From assembly GCA_015478585.1 (NCBI GenBank), contig JADMIM010000010.1, positions 1-61,321 on the forward strand: DNA of 61,321 nucleotides, in the 5' to 3' direction. This DNA comes from Thermaceae bacterium. GTDB lineage: Bacteria; Deinococcota; Deinococci; Deinococcales; Thermaceae. Under the pieces are notes generated by a model. It saw only the letters and a list, made by a program, of their open reading frames with translations. It was not told the DNA's origin and did no database searches. Made by a program: the position numbers and the translations under genes. Of the stretch, positions 42,655 through 58,250 are shown piece after piece. Within the stretch, counting starts at the first letter, position 1. Each line of letters starts with the position of its first letter.

Positions 42655-42660
42655 AGTGTA
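42655..42660 (-). promoter_or_regulatory. -10 hexamer, leaderless promoter of ftsX
   Basis: TACACT on the minus strand, 7 bases before the GTG at 42647. The MITE-like repeat starts 35 bases upstream, so the -35 region abuts it. Confidence 0.5.
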
Positions 42661-42694
42661 CCTTCTGGCCCCAGGACTTGCGTGAAGTGAGGCT

Positions 42695-42789
42695 TAGAGC
42701 GGTTTTCAGAAAACATAGAACCGTCCACCCCCATACCCAGCGCCTTTTTGCCGCCGGGAGTCGCGGTAAAAATAGCCCAAACCGCTCTA
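42695..42789. repeat. MITE-like repeat, copy 6
   Basis: 95 bases bounded by TAGAGCGGTTTTC and AAACCGCTCTA, the most symmetrical ends of all copies, with internal TTTTTGCCGCC...GCGGTAAAAA. It separates the divergent ftsX and beta-barrel genes. Confidence 0.8.
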
Positions 42790-42925
42790 GAAGCAGGCTT
42801 TCATCACTACACAGCTCATAATCTATGCAGTGCAATATTCATCAAAACCGCCCTGACCACCCGCTGCTCTCGACAAAGGCCTGTGTCGGATGTTAGCGTT
42901 GCGCAGAATCAATCTGGAGGTAGAG

Positions 42926-43576
42926 ATGCGCCGTTGGGGAACTTTCGTCGTGCTTTTGGGCGTTTTGGTAGGGAGTTCGGCCTTTGCTTTGGGATTTTCG
43001 GTGCGGGGGGCGTTATGGTATTTCGGGCAGGTTGGCCTCGAGGCCGAAGCCGAGTACGCCGACCAGCTCGACCAGCACCTGACCTGGGGAGTGCGGGCTA
43101 GTTTTCAGGGTCTACCCATCAGCAGCCCGGTCTTGATCGTCCCCAACGGCTTTCTCGAGTATCGCCAGAACCTCTTCCAGGACACCGGTACGACCTTGAG
43201 TGGCTATGGCAAGCTCGAGCTAGGCATCGGGGAAGTGCCGCAGTTTTTCCCCAGGGCGGTGCTGACTGCCGGAGCGGATGGCCGGATGCCCCTAACCGAG
43301 GGCATAGACGGCTTTGCCCAAGCCAGCACCTACTTCGATTTCATCGTCACCAACCGCGCGCGATTGGGGGTTACGGGCCGGGTGGGAGCTATTATCATTC
43401 CCTTCGTTCCCTACGTGGGGGCCGAGTATTACTACGACTTTTATCCCCAGGCTAGCGTCCCCAAGGTCTATGCGGGCAGCTTGCTCTACCTTTCGCGGCA
43501 GTTTTTTGTGGGGCTCGAGGGGGGCTTCGACCCAGGGGCTTTCGTGCGGCTGATTTTCCAGTTTAGTGAGCGCTGA
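42926..43576 (+). CDS. Putative outer-membrane beta-barrel protein
   Basis: 216 residues. A signal peptide MRRWGTFVVLLGVLVGSSAFA is followed by alternating aromatic/Gly strands (FSVRGALWYFGQVGLEAEAE, YYYDFYPQASVPKVYAGSLL in part) and ends with FVRLIFQFSER, where the penultimate Phe region fits a terminal barrel strand. I do not recognise a family. GGAGG lies before the ATG at 42926; an upstream ATG at 42890 lacks one and would spoil the signal peptide. Likely an outer-membrane protein of this diderm lineage. Confidence 0.7.
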   Translation: MRRWGTFVVLLGVLVGSSAFALGFSVRGALWYFGQVGLEAEAEYADQLDQHLTWGVRASFQGLPISSPVLIVPNGFLEYRQNLFQDTGTTLSGYGKLELGIGEVPQFFPRAVLTAGADGRMPLTEGIDGFAQASTYFDFIVTNRARLGVTGRVGAIIIPFVPYVGAEYYYDFYPQASVPKVYAGSLLYLSRQFFVGLEGGFDPGAFVRLIFQFSER

Positions 43577-43734
43577 AGTGTGACTTCGGGCTGGTTTTGA
43601 CTGCTGTTGCCCACCGCTCAGCCCTCCCGGGCATTTCTGCGGGATATTCGCGGGAGACGCTCTAACCGAGGCTTCAGGGCAAATACTATACGGGCAATCA
43701 ATCGCCAGGTTTGGCTTGAGGTATGCTGGGAGCA

Positions 43735-44037
43735 ATGCTGGAGCGCCTTACTGAGCAGTTTTTAGAGGACGAAGTGCTGATCGCGGGGCTATCCGACGAG
43801 GATGCCAGCGAACTGGTGGGCTGGCTCATCGGGATTGCCGAAGACCTCGAGACCCAGAGCGAGCCGAGCGAACCCAGGCTACAAGAACGCTATCTGGCCC
43901 AGCTTAAGCGGCTGGGCTACCAGGTTGCTGGGCTCAACCGCAAATACCACATTCCCGTAGAAGAACTCGTAGACCTGATCGAACTGGCCTGGGAAGAACC
44001 CGACCAGGAGCAGGGAACCCGGCCCATCCAAGCCTGA
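43735..44037 (+). CDS. Small acidic protein of unknown function
   Basis: 100 residues, rich in Glu and Leu, predicted helical, cytosolic. It contains DEDASELVGWLIGIAEDLE and YHIPVEELVDLIELAWEE. I do not recognise the family. TATGCT (43722-43727) lies 7 bases before the ATG at 43735, the same leaderless geometry as other genes here, which supports this start over the ATG at 43723. It stands alone. Confidence 0.7.
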   Translation: MLERLTEQFLEDEVLIAGLSDEDASELVGWLIGIAEDLETQSEPSEPRLQERYLAQLKRLGYQVAGLNRKYHIPVEELVDLIELAWEEPDQEQGTRPIQA

Positions 44038-44174
44038 GCGGATCAGGCTCGAGAAGCGGCAAATCTACACACCACCACCAGAATCGCGGCGGGGTGGGGG
44101 AGGATTAAGGTTTCTTAATCTCTGGATGTGCAAATGTAACGCGGTTGTAACGGTTATGCGTTTAGGCTACAGAC

Positions 44175-44363
44175 ATGAGCAGGGACGCATTGCACAGACA
44201 AACCATATTGGTCAAAAGCACGCTTTCTGCGGGGCGGCCCATGCCGCTCAGCCACACCCGCTTTTCCATGCGCAACTGGTTGTTGCCCGCCCATACCGAA
44301 TGGAGCGGAGCCATTGCCTGCCGCACCCAGGCCGGTAAATACGGCTCGAGGCCCGTGGCCTGA
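44175..44363 (+). CDS. Possible small protein, 62 residues
   Basis: Reads MSRDALHRQTILVKSTLSAG and continues, basic, to a stop at 44363. TAGGCT (44163-44168) lies 6 bases before the ATG, and tandem TGTAACG repeats (44135-44141 and 44146-44152) lie upstream, which together suggest a regulated leaderless gene. No family is recognised and codon use is not decisive, so it may be a chance frame. Confidence 0.35.
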   Translation: MSRDALHRQTILVKSTLSAGRPMPLSHTRFSMRNWLLPAHTEWSGAIACRTQAGKYGSRPVA

Positions 44364-44406
44364 AACAGGGGGCTACCTGACCTCCAGGACGATACTCTCG
44401 AGTATT

Positions 44407-44539
44407 TATCGCGGTTTTCATAATAACTCTACCCGGGTAGCCGCTGTGCGCCACTCCGCCCCCGAGGGCAGAGTTATTTAAGCGTCCATTACACAAAAAC
44501 CTCGAGGGTAATGGACGCTTATTCATGAAAACCACTCTA
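44407..44539. repeat. Compound MITE-like element with nested hairpins
   Basis: Bounded by TATCGCGGTTTTCAT and ATGAAAACCACTCTA like the other copies, but with a different inside: one stem AATAACTCT / AGAGTTATT and a second AAGCGTCCATTAC / GTAATGGACGCTT. The first loop contains CCGCTGTGCGCCACTCCGCC, related to the 15.8-kb palindromic repeats. Confidence 0.65.
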
Positions 44540-44614
44540 TATTTCGCTGTCCCAGACGAGAGTCGAACCCTCAGTCGGGGTCTTTTATGTACGACGACCC
44601 TCTCTACGCCCCAA

Positions 44615-49762
<5,148 letters not shown>

Positions 49763-49907
49763 TTCGGTAGCATCATAAGACTAACCGCACCCCTAAAGAC
49801 TGAACCTAATGACAAAGCTGGACTTCACCCCATAGGGAAAAACCTGCAAGTTGGTGCGGGTTGCTCATATACCCTCGAGCCAACCGCCAATCTGTGCAAG
49901 AGCGCTC

Positions 49908-49913
49908 TATAAT
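49908..49913 (+). promoter_or_regulatory. -10 TATAAT of the SDR gene
   Basis: Perfect TATAAT with 7 bases to the ATG at 49921, deciding that start over the in-frame ATG at 49912, which overlaps the hexamer. Confidence 0.6.
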
Positions 49914-49920
49914 GCCGCTC

Positions 49921-50691
49921 ATGAACAAAGTCGCTCTCATCACCGGCGCAGCCCAGGGCATCGGTAGGCGCACCGCGCAAGTTCTGGCCGGGCGCGGTTT
50001 CGATCTGGTCTTGAACGACCTGCACCGCCCGGCGGAGACCATAGCCAGTTTGGGTGGGAAAGTGGAGGTGCTCGAGGCCCTTGCCGATGTCTCCGACGAA
50101 GCCCAGGTGTTGCGGATGGTGGCCCAGGTGCGCGAGCGTTTTGGTGGCCTGGACGTGCTGGTCAACAATGCTGGTATCAGCTTTATCAAGCCCGCCGAGG
50201 CTATCGAAAGCGCCGAGTGGAAGCGGGTGATGGAGGTGAACCTGTTCGGCCCCTTTGTGCTCTCACGCGAATTCGGAAAGATGATGTTGGGGGCAGGCAG
50301 CGGCAGCATCGTCAACATCGCCAGCGTGGCGGGGCTTGTGGGCATCGGTGACCGTGCAGCTTACAACGCCAGCAAGCACGGGCTGATTGGCCTGACGCGC
50401 ACCCTGGCGGCGGAGTGGGGTGGCAGGGGTGTGCGGGTGAATGCGGTGTGTCCGGGCTGGGTCAAGACCGAGATGGACGAGAAAGACCTGGGCAGCGGAG
50501 CCTATACCGATGCCGACATCGAAAACCGCGTGCCGATGGGCCGCTTCGCCACGCCGGACGACATCGCTCAGGCCGTCGCATTCCTAGCGGACAACAAGCA
50601 AAGTGCCTTCGTCAACGGTCACTGTTTGAGTGTGGACGGTGGGTGGGCCAGCGACGGGAGTTGGGACAGTCTGCGGCTGAAGAAGCGGTGA
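49921..50691 (+). CDS. Short-chain dehydrogenase/reductase (FabG-like)
   Basis: 256 residues of the classical SDR family. The nucleotide loop TGAAQGIGRR follows the first strand, then NNAG (LDVLVNNAGISF), catalytic Ser in IVNIASVAGL, the YNASK pair, and PGWVKTEM. The ending VNGHCLSVDGGWASDG is typical of 3-oxoacyl-ACP reductases and related NAD(P)-dependent alcohol dehydrogenases. The substrate cannot be assigned because no pathway genes flank it. The dnaE gene lies divergent to the left. Confidence 0.93.
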   Translation: MNKVALITGAAQGIGRRTAQVLAGRGFDLVLNDLHRPAETIASLGGKVEVLEALADVSDEAQVLRMVAQVRERFGGLDVLVNNAGISFIKPAEAIESAEWKRVMEVNLFGPFVLSREFGKMMLGAGSGSIVNIASVAGLVGIGDRAAYNASKHGLIGLTRTLAAEWGGRGVRVNAVCPGWVKTEMDEKDLGSGAYTDADIENRVPMGRFATPDDIAQAVAFLADNKQSAFVNGHCLSVDGGWASDGSWDSLRLKKR

Positions 50692-50752
50692 AGTACAGCC
50701 TGTACTCGAGAAGTGAAAATCCGTGGTCGCCAAGCCACAAAATCTCTCCCAT

Positions 50753-50794
50753 TGTCATTCTGAGCCTGCATTTGGCGAAGAATCTGATGCGCTA
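50753..50794. repeat. Left inverted-repeat arm of the GIY-YIG element
   Basis: TGTCATTCTGA (50753-50763) and GAAGAATCTGATGCGCTA (50777-50794) occur in inverted order and strand at 51180-51190 and 51101-51118. Confidence 0.7.
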
Positions 50795-51084
50795 ACATTC
50801 CCTAAAACGTCATTCCCGAAATCGTGCCATTTCGGGTTGAACCCTCGAATCAGCTCGAGCTTCTTCGTCCTCGTCCAGCCCTTGATTTGTTTTTCGCGTT
50901 CGATAGCGGCATTCACGTCATTGGTTTCTTCGTAATACACCAGTTGGTTGACGTTGTAGCGCTCGGTAAACCCTTTGACGAGCGTATGGCGGTGCTCGTA
51001 GATGCGGTGCTCGAGGTTGTTGGTCATCCCTACCTACAAAGTACGTTTGTGGCTGGCGAGAATGTAAACCCAGTAGCGTTTCAT
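50755..51084 (-). pseudogene. GIY-YIG nuclease with nonsense codon at the YIG tyrosine
   Basis: The frame from the ATG at 51084 reads MKRYWVYILASHKRTL, then TAG (51036-51034), then VGMTNNLEHRIYEHRHTLV, GFTERYNVNQLVYYEE and REKQIKGWTRTKKLELI. In intact relatives the stop position is Tyr (TLYVGMTNNL), so one base change destroyed the second motif tyrosine. The part from the ATG at 51027 could still be translated but would lack the first strand. The C-terminal dozen residues are encoded by the left inverted-repeat arm. Such single-domain GIY-YIG proteins are common and of uncertain role. Confidence 0.8.
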
Positions 51085-51100
51085 ACATTGCGGAGTAGTC

Positions 51101-51190
51101 TAGCGCATCAGATTCTTCACTGCGCTGACGCAGACATGGGGCCGGGGTCGGCCCCATGTCTGCTTGGCCCGCGCTCCGTTCAGAATGACA
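51101..51190. repeat. Right inverted-repeat arm of the GIY-YIG element, with long hairpin
   Basis: TAGCGCATCAGATTCTTC (51101-51118) and TCAGAATGACA (51180-51190) mirror the left arm. Between them lies a 15-bp perfect stem, GCAGACATGGGGCCG and its complement (51130-51163), with a 4-base loop. The arms enclose the GIY-YIG pseudogene. Confidence 0.7.
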
Positions 51191-51198
51191 GGGGGTAT

Positions 51199-51354
51199 TT
51201 GATTGTGGACGCTGAGACGCTGTTCGTGTGGCATTTCTGGCGCGATGGGGAAGGGCATTGGCAGCAGCAGGATTTGACCGGCGATGGCGAGATTCCGCTA
51301 CCCTGCTCGGACGGCGTTTTGACCCTGCCGCAGATTTATCGCGGGGTGTTTTAG
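51199..51354 (+). pseudogene. C-terminal fragment of a Uma2 (DUF820) family gene
   Basis: The last 51 codons read LIVDAETLFVWHFWRDGEGH and end IYRGVF with ..GEIPLPCSDGVLTLPQ before, as in Uma2-family PD-(D/E)xK-fold proteins of unknown role. The N-terminal two-thirds of the family is missing; the sequence to the left is the inverted-repeat arm, so the element or a linked deletion probably truncated it. Confidence 0.6.
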
Positions 51355-51932
51355 AAATACATTGGCTCTTCGTCAAAGAAAAGTTGCCATGCAGGTTTAG
51401 TTCTAAGCTCATCAACATAAAAAATTTCGTTATTCACCAACAGCAAGCGAAGTTTATCAATAGCAGCATCTAAAGTTCTTGCCCCAGAGTTTTGCAGATG
51501 GATTGTATCGAATTCATTCACAATAAAGTGATCGAAACTCGATGTATACGACACAAATATATCGATTAAGCTCAATGCACTCCCTTTCACTGGATAGCTG
51601 AATAAATCTTGGCTTCCTATTGCTTCCTTTGGAAGATAGCAAAGTAGTTCGCCAAAGCGAAGATTCCCATTCTCATTTCTACTTTGGATTTCGTACTCCG
51701 TAATTGGTATTTTTTCTTTAACGAGTTTTTCCTTAACCTGCATATTGCTAGTAGGTAAAGACAATATTTCGCAATAATCGAAGCGAGCGAGCTTGAAAAG
51801 CTTCTTCGCAATTGCCGTTTGGTTGAGAATGTCATTTGCGAAAGAGTCGGTATGGATAAGCATCGAGAATACAGGAGGTTTTTGTATATCTCGATCGAAG
51901 AGTTGTTTGTGGTACTGCTGCACGAGGTTCAC
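51351..51932 (-). CDS. Orphan protein of unknown function on A+T-rich DNA
   Basis: 193 residues, no signal peptide or membrane span. It starts with GTG after GGGAGG and contains SYPVKGSALSLIDIFVSYTS and LDAAIDKLRLLLVNNEIFYV. I do not recognise the family. Its DNA is far richer in A+T than the neighbourhood and uses codons such as AAA, ATT and TTA that are rare nearby, which points to recent acquisition. Its stop overlaps the end of the Uma2 fragment by four bases. The lon terminator lies just before its start. Confidence 0.7.
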   Translation of the reverse strand: MNLVQQYHKQLFDRDIQKPPVFSMLIHTDSFANDILNQTAIAKKLFKLARFDYCEILSLPTSNMQVKEKLVKEKIPITEYEIQSRNENGNLRFGELLCYLPKEAIGSQDLFSYPVKGSALSLIDIFVSYTSSFDHFIVNEFDTIHLQNSGARTLDAAIDKLRLLLVNNEIFYVDELRTKPAWQLFFDEEPMYF

Positions 51933-51947
51933 ATGTCCTCCCTCAAC

Positions 51948-51978
51948 AAAAAATAGGAGCGCTAACTTAGCGCTCCTA
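51948..51978 (-). terminator. Rho-independent terminator of lon
   Basis: Minus strand: 10-bp stem TAGGAGCGCT / AGCGCTCCTA with a 5-base loop followed by six T residues, 23 bases after the lon stop. Confidence 0.9.
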
Positions 51979-52000
51979 TCAGAACAAATCGTTGAGAGCT

Positions 52001-54379
<2,379 letters not shown>

Positions 54380-54545
54380 AGCTATGCTTCCTCCGAATCC
54401 GCCTGTGCGTCGTCGTTCCATCGGCGGAGAAGGGAACGATCTAAGGCGATTCTACAGGGTGCGGGGATGAAGAAAGGGTCAAATCCCACACTTAGGCTAG
54501 TTGAGTCTACAAGACTCAAGATTGCTTTAACTTTCAAACCTTGGC

Positions 54546-54746
54546 TTAAGGTCTGGGGTTCTTATTTTCTATTACGCGAACGGGCTGGGGAGTGGATGCC
54601 AGGGCCAAAACGGGGCTCGAGGGACGGGGTGCACGGTATTGGAATGCCACATTTCTCGTTGGGGACGATGAAACTGGTGTATATAGAATCCTCGTTCCAC
54701 ACGTATCGCACTTCTCGATCTGACTCGACAAATATACTCGAGCCAT
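54546..54746 (-). CDS. Possible small protein with CxxC motif
   Basis: 66 residues from the ATG at 54746: MARVYLSSQIEKCDTCGTRI and a Pro/Ser-rich C-terminal half. The CDTC pair could bind a metal, but only one such pair is present. GGGG precedes the ATG. The gap between lon and the next gene (54380-54795) otherwise shows no gene; a TTGACC and TAGAAT pair with overlong spacing lies near the lon side. Family not recognised. Confidence 0.35.
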   Translation of the reverse strand: MARVYLSSQIEKCDTCGTRILYTPVSSSPTRNVAFQYRAPRPSSPVLALASTPQPVRVIENKNPRP

Positions 54747-54795
54747 CCCCAGGTTCTTGGCCAAAACTGCTCTAGTATGGGCTTACCAACGCGGT

Positions 54796-55008
54796 TTATC
54801 CATTCATGCGTTCAACCCCATTCACGTTGCCCAAGAGCAAATCAATCTTCAGGCGTTCTCCAACTTTGGGGGCCGTGGACAGAAAGCTGTCCTGAAAGCG
54901 TAACCTTCGCAAGCCTTCGGCAGTTTTCAGCACGATGTCATAGAACACCGCCCCATGAATGCTGGCAGCCTGAGATTGCACTACTTCGCCCTCGAGACTC
55001 TCGAACAT
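54796..55008 (-). CDS. Small protein of unknown function, 70 residues
   Basis: Begins MFESLEGEVVQSQAASIHGA and contains VGERLKIDLLLGNVNGVERM; it is probably a small beta-rich cytosolic protein. TAGAAT (55020-55015) lies 6 bases before the ATG, the leaderless geometry common in this window, which raises confidence that it is real. Family not recognised. It lies between lon and pyrC on the same strand, but the repeat at 55057 and its own promoter separate it from pyrC. Confidence 0.6.
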   Translation of the reverse strand: MFESLEGEVVQSQAASIHGAVFYDIVLKTAEGLRRLRFQDSFLSTAPKVGERLKIDLLLGNVNGVERMNG

Positions 55009-55056
55009 AGCGCGATTCTACGCTGCAAGGGAGGCTCGAGGGCAGTCTACAATCCC

Positions 55057-55115
55057 TATCGCGGTTTGTGCCCACGGTGCGTATCACACGGTGCATTGTT
55101 CGTGCAAACCGCTCT
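55057..55115. repeat. Short MITE-like derivative
   Basis: 59 bases bounded by TATCGCGGTTTGTG and CGTGCAAACCGCTCTA, with arms CACGGTGC / GCACCGTG-like inside. It keeps the terminal repeats but lacks the centre of the longer copies, and it touches the pyrC stop. Confidence 0.65.
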
Positions 55116-56430
55116 ATGCAAGCTGTCGTAAGTTGTCGAACACCACCCGCCCTTCCACCAGCGTCATCACCGGCCAGCCCTTGAGCTTCCAGCTTGTCCA
55201 GGGGCTAAATTTGGCCTTGGAAGCAAAGGTTTGGGGGTTCACCGGGCGTTCTTGCTGGGGGTTCCACAGCACCAGGCTGGCTTCTGCACCCTCCTCGAGC
55301 CGAATCGCCTCAAACCCCAGCACCCGCCGCGCCCCGTCGGTGAAGCGCTCGAGCAGCGTAGTTAGAGGGAACCCCCGCTTCAAGACCAGCTCGGTGTAGA
55401 GCACCGGCCAGCAGACTTCGATATTGGCGATGCCGAAGGGGGCCCGCAGCATATCCAACTCTTTTTCGTCCTGGGTATGGGGCGCGTGGTCAGAGCCGAT
55501 GCAGTCAATCGTACCGTCCAATAGGCCATTGATCAGCGCTTCTGAGTCGGCTTTGGTGCGCAAAGGCGGCGCGACCTTGTAAAGGGGGTCGAGGCTCTCG
55601 AGCAGTTCGTCGGTGAGGGTCAGGTGGTGCGGCCCGACCTCGGTGGTGACGGGCAGTCCGTCGGCTTTGGCCCCCCGGATGAGGTGGAGGGCTCGAGCCG
55701 TCGAAAGGTGCTGGATATGCAGCAAAGTTTTAGCCTTCGACCTTTGACCTTCGACTTTCGACTTTACATAGCGCACAATCTCCAAATCTCTGGCAATCCG
55801 CGCAGATTCCGCATATCCGGTATTCCCCGGCAAACCCAGCCGGAACGAAACCTCGCCCTCGTTCATCACCCCGCCCCGGCGCAGCCCCGCGTCCTCGGCG
55901 TGGACGCTCACGGTGAGGCCCCAGGAAGCCGCGTACTGCATTCCCAGCGCCAAAACCCCGGCATCCTCGTTCGTCCTGCCGTCGTCCGTGAGCATCACCG
56001 CGCCCGCTTCTGCCAGAAGCTTGGCTTCGGTGAGCAGCTTGCCTTCTTGCCCCTGAGTCAGCGCCGCCGAGGGGTGAAGCCGAGCCTGAGCGATGAGTAG
56101 AGCCTTTTTCTTGAGCGCGGAGACGACTTCCGCGCTGTCCACGGGCGGCGTGGTGTTCGGCATCGAAACGATGTCGGTGTAGCCGCCTCGAGCCGCCGCT
56201 GTGAGCCCGCTTGTCAAATCTTCCTTAACTTCCTGCCCAGGTTCGCGCAGGTGGGCGTGGGGATCGCAGAAACCGGGGGAAAGGACGTACCCGGAAGCAT
56301 CTAAAACCCTATCAGCATCTCCACCGGAGAGCGATAGGATCCGCCCCTCGCCGACCAGCACCTCGGCGGTTCCATGTTCGCCCCAACTATCCACCAGCTT
56401 TACGTTTCGGATAAGGATTTCACCCTTCAT
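55114..56430 (-). CDS. pyrC: Dihydroorotase
   Basis: 438 residues, type I dihydroorotase of the amidohydrolase superfamily; it interconverts carbamoyl aspartate and dihydroorotate. The metal motif [17 protein letters not shown], then VSMPNTTPP (Asn), [12 protein letters not shown] (His), and [14 protein letters not shown] (catalytic Asp) are present. Between VRYV and LLHIQHLS there is a lysine-rich segment ([13 protein letters not shown]) encoded by AAAGTCGAAGG-type repeat DNA at 55727-55772, probably an in-frame insertion. It is the last gene of pyrRBC; unlike in some Thermus strains, no small gene separates it from pyrB. Confidence 0.95.
   Translation of the reverse strand: MKGEILIRNVKLVDSWGEHGTAEVLVGEGRILSLSGGDADRVLDASGYVLSPGFCDPHAHLREPGQEVKEDLTSGLTAAARGGYTDIVSMPNTTPPVDSAEVVSALKKKALLIAQARLHPSAALTQGQEGKLLTEAKLLAEAGAVMLTDDGRTNEDAGVLALGMQYAASWGLTVSVHAEDAGLRRGGVMNEGEVSFRLGLPGNTGYAESARIARDLEIVRYVKSKVEGQRSKAKTLLHIQHLSTARALHLIRGAKADGLPVTTEVGPHHLTLTDELLESLDPLYKVAPPLRTKADSEALINGLLDGTIDCIGSDHAPHTQDEKELDMLRAPFGIANIEVCWPVLYTELVLKRGFPLTTLLERFTDGARRVLGFEAIRLEEGAEASLVLWNPQQERPVNPQTFASKAKFSPWTSWKLKGWPVMTLVEGRVVFDNLRQLA
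55727..55772. repeat. AAAGTCGAAGG-type repeat inside pyrC
   Basis: On the minus strand the pattern runs AAAGTCGAAAGTCGAAGGTC and on to AAAGGTCGAAGGCTAAAA. Its wording matches the dispersed A+T-rich family at 26508, 27084, 34685 and 57459, here within an open reading frame. Confidence 0.55.
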
Positions 56431-56493
56431 ATTTCTCCTGTAGGAGCGAACCTCGTGTTCGCCCTCAGGGCGGGCACAAGACCCGCCCCCACC

Positions 56494-57444
56494 TCACGAT
56501 TTTTTGCCGACCAGCAGGTGATAGAGCACCGCCATGCGCACGGCTTGCCCGTTGGCGACTTGCCGCTCGACCAGGCTGCGCGGGGAATCGGCTAAGCTAC
56601 CCTCGAGTTCCACGTCACGGTTCATCGGGCCGGGGTGCAGCAGCGGTGCATCCGGCTTGGCCCAACCCAGCCGCCCCTCGGTAATCTGATAACCCGAGAT
56701 GTATTCCGGCAGCGAGGGCAGCAAGCCCTTGTCCATGCGCTCGTTTTGTAGCCGCAGGGCCATCACCGCGTCGGCCTCGCTCAGGGCCTGGCGCAAATCG
56801 GTAGTGAGTTCGGCTGCAAGCAGGCTTCCCGGCAGCAGCGTGGCCGGGCCGCAGGCCACCACTTTGGCTCCCAGCATCGGCAATAGCTCGGCGTTGGAGC
56901 GGGCCACGCGGGAGTGCTGGATATCCCCCACGATGGCGACTTTCTTCCCCTCGAGGGTTCCCAGCTTCTCCAACAGGGTAAAGGCATCGAGCAAGGCCTG
57001 GGTGGGGTGTGCCCGCCAGCCATCGCCGGCGTTGATGATGGGCTTGCCCAGCCACTTCTCAGCCTGGTGGCACACGCCTGCTGCGTCTACTCGGATGACG
57101 TAGGCATCCAGGCCCATGGCATCCAGGGTGAGCAAGGTGTCCTTGTAGGTTTCGCCCTTGCTAACACTACTGGTCGAGGCCGCGAAGGACAGCACGTCGG
57201 CGGACATCCGCCGCGCGGCAAGTTCAAAGGAAAGCCGGGTGCGGGTGCTAGCCTCGAAAAATACGGTAGCAACGGTGAAGCCGGTCAGGGCCGGAACCTT
57301 CTTAACCGGCCTGGCCAACACCTCCTGCATCATCTTGGCGGTCTCGAGGATGCTCTCGAGCTGCCCCCGACTCCAGCCCTGAAAATCCAACAAACTGCGT
57401 GGGGGCTGGGCTGTAGCAGGGGTGGGTTCTTGGGTTGCGGTCAT
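56494..57444 (-). CDS. pyrB: Aspartate carbamoyltransferase catalytic subunit
   Basis: 316 residues. It forms carbamoyl aspartate from carbamoyl phosphate and aspartate. Carbamoyl phosphate is bound by FFEASTRTRLSFE; further blocks are HPTQALLDAF, VGDIQHSRVARSN, MALRLQNERM and LLHPGPMNRDVEL. About 15 Pro/Thr-rich residues precede the normal start of the fold. No regulatory-subunit gene (pyrI) is seen in the window; control is likely at transcription by PyrR. The gap to pyrC is 63 bases. Confidence 0.96.
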   Translation of the reverse strand: MTATQEPTPATAQPPRSLLDFQGWSRGQLESILETAKMMQEVLARPVKKVPALTGFTVATVFFEASTRTRLSFELAARRMSADVLSFAASTSSVSKGETYKDTLLTLDAMGLDAYVIRVDAAGVCHQAEKWLGKPIINAGDGWRAHPTQALLDAFTLLEKLGTLEGKKVAIVGDIQHSRVARSNAELLPMLGAKVVACGPATLLPGSLLAAELTTDLRQALSEADAVMALRLQNERMDKGLLPSLPEYISGYQITEGRLGWAKPDAPLLHPGPMNRDVELEGSLADSPRSLVERQVANGQAVRMAVLYHLLVGKKS

Positions 57445-57458
57445 GGTTTCTCCTCAAA

Positions 57459-57543
57459 AACAAGGCAAAAAGGTCAAAAGGGTAAAAGGTCAAAAGTTAA
57501 TTGCTCTGCTTTTACTTTTCTACTTTTTAACTTTTCGCCTTGT
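57459..57543. repeat. A+T-rich inverted repeat between pyrR and pyrB
   Basis: AACAAGGCAAAAAG and CTTTTCGCCTTGTT are inverted copies; between them AAAAGGTCAAAAG is repeated directly. It belongs by composition to the AAAGTCGAAGG family and lies inside the operon transcript. Confidence 0.5.
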
Positions 57544-57544
57544 T

Positions 57545-58250
<706 letters not shown>

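Noticed and set aside
42648-42734. N-terminal extension of FtsX from an upstream ATG
   Set aside because: It would be encoded largely by a MITE-like repeat, and a leaderless -10 sits inside it 7 bases before the GTG at 42647.
44545-44612. tRNA-like stretch (GGTTCGACT with nearby stems, minus strand) after dnaE
   Set aside because: The T-loop wording is there, but the T-stem has mismatches, no 5' acceptor strand complements GTCTGGG, and no D-arm or standard anticodon arm can be drawn. At best it is a decayed fragment.
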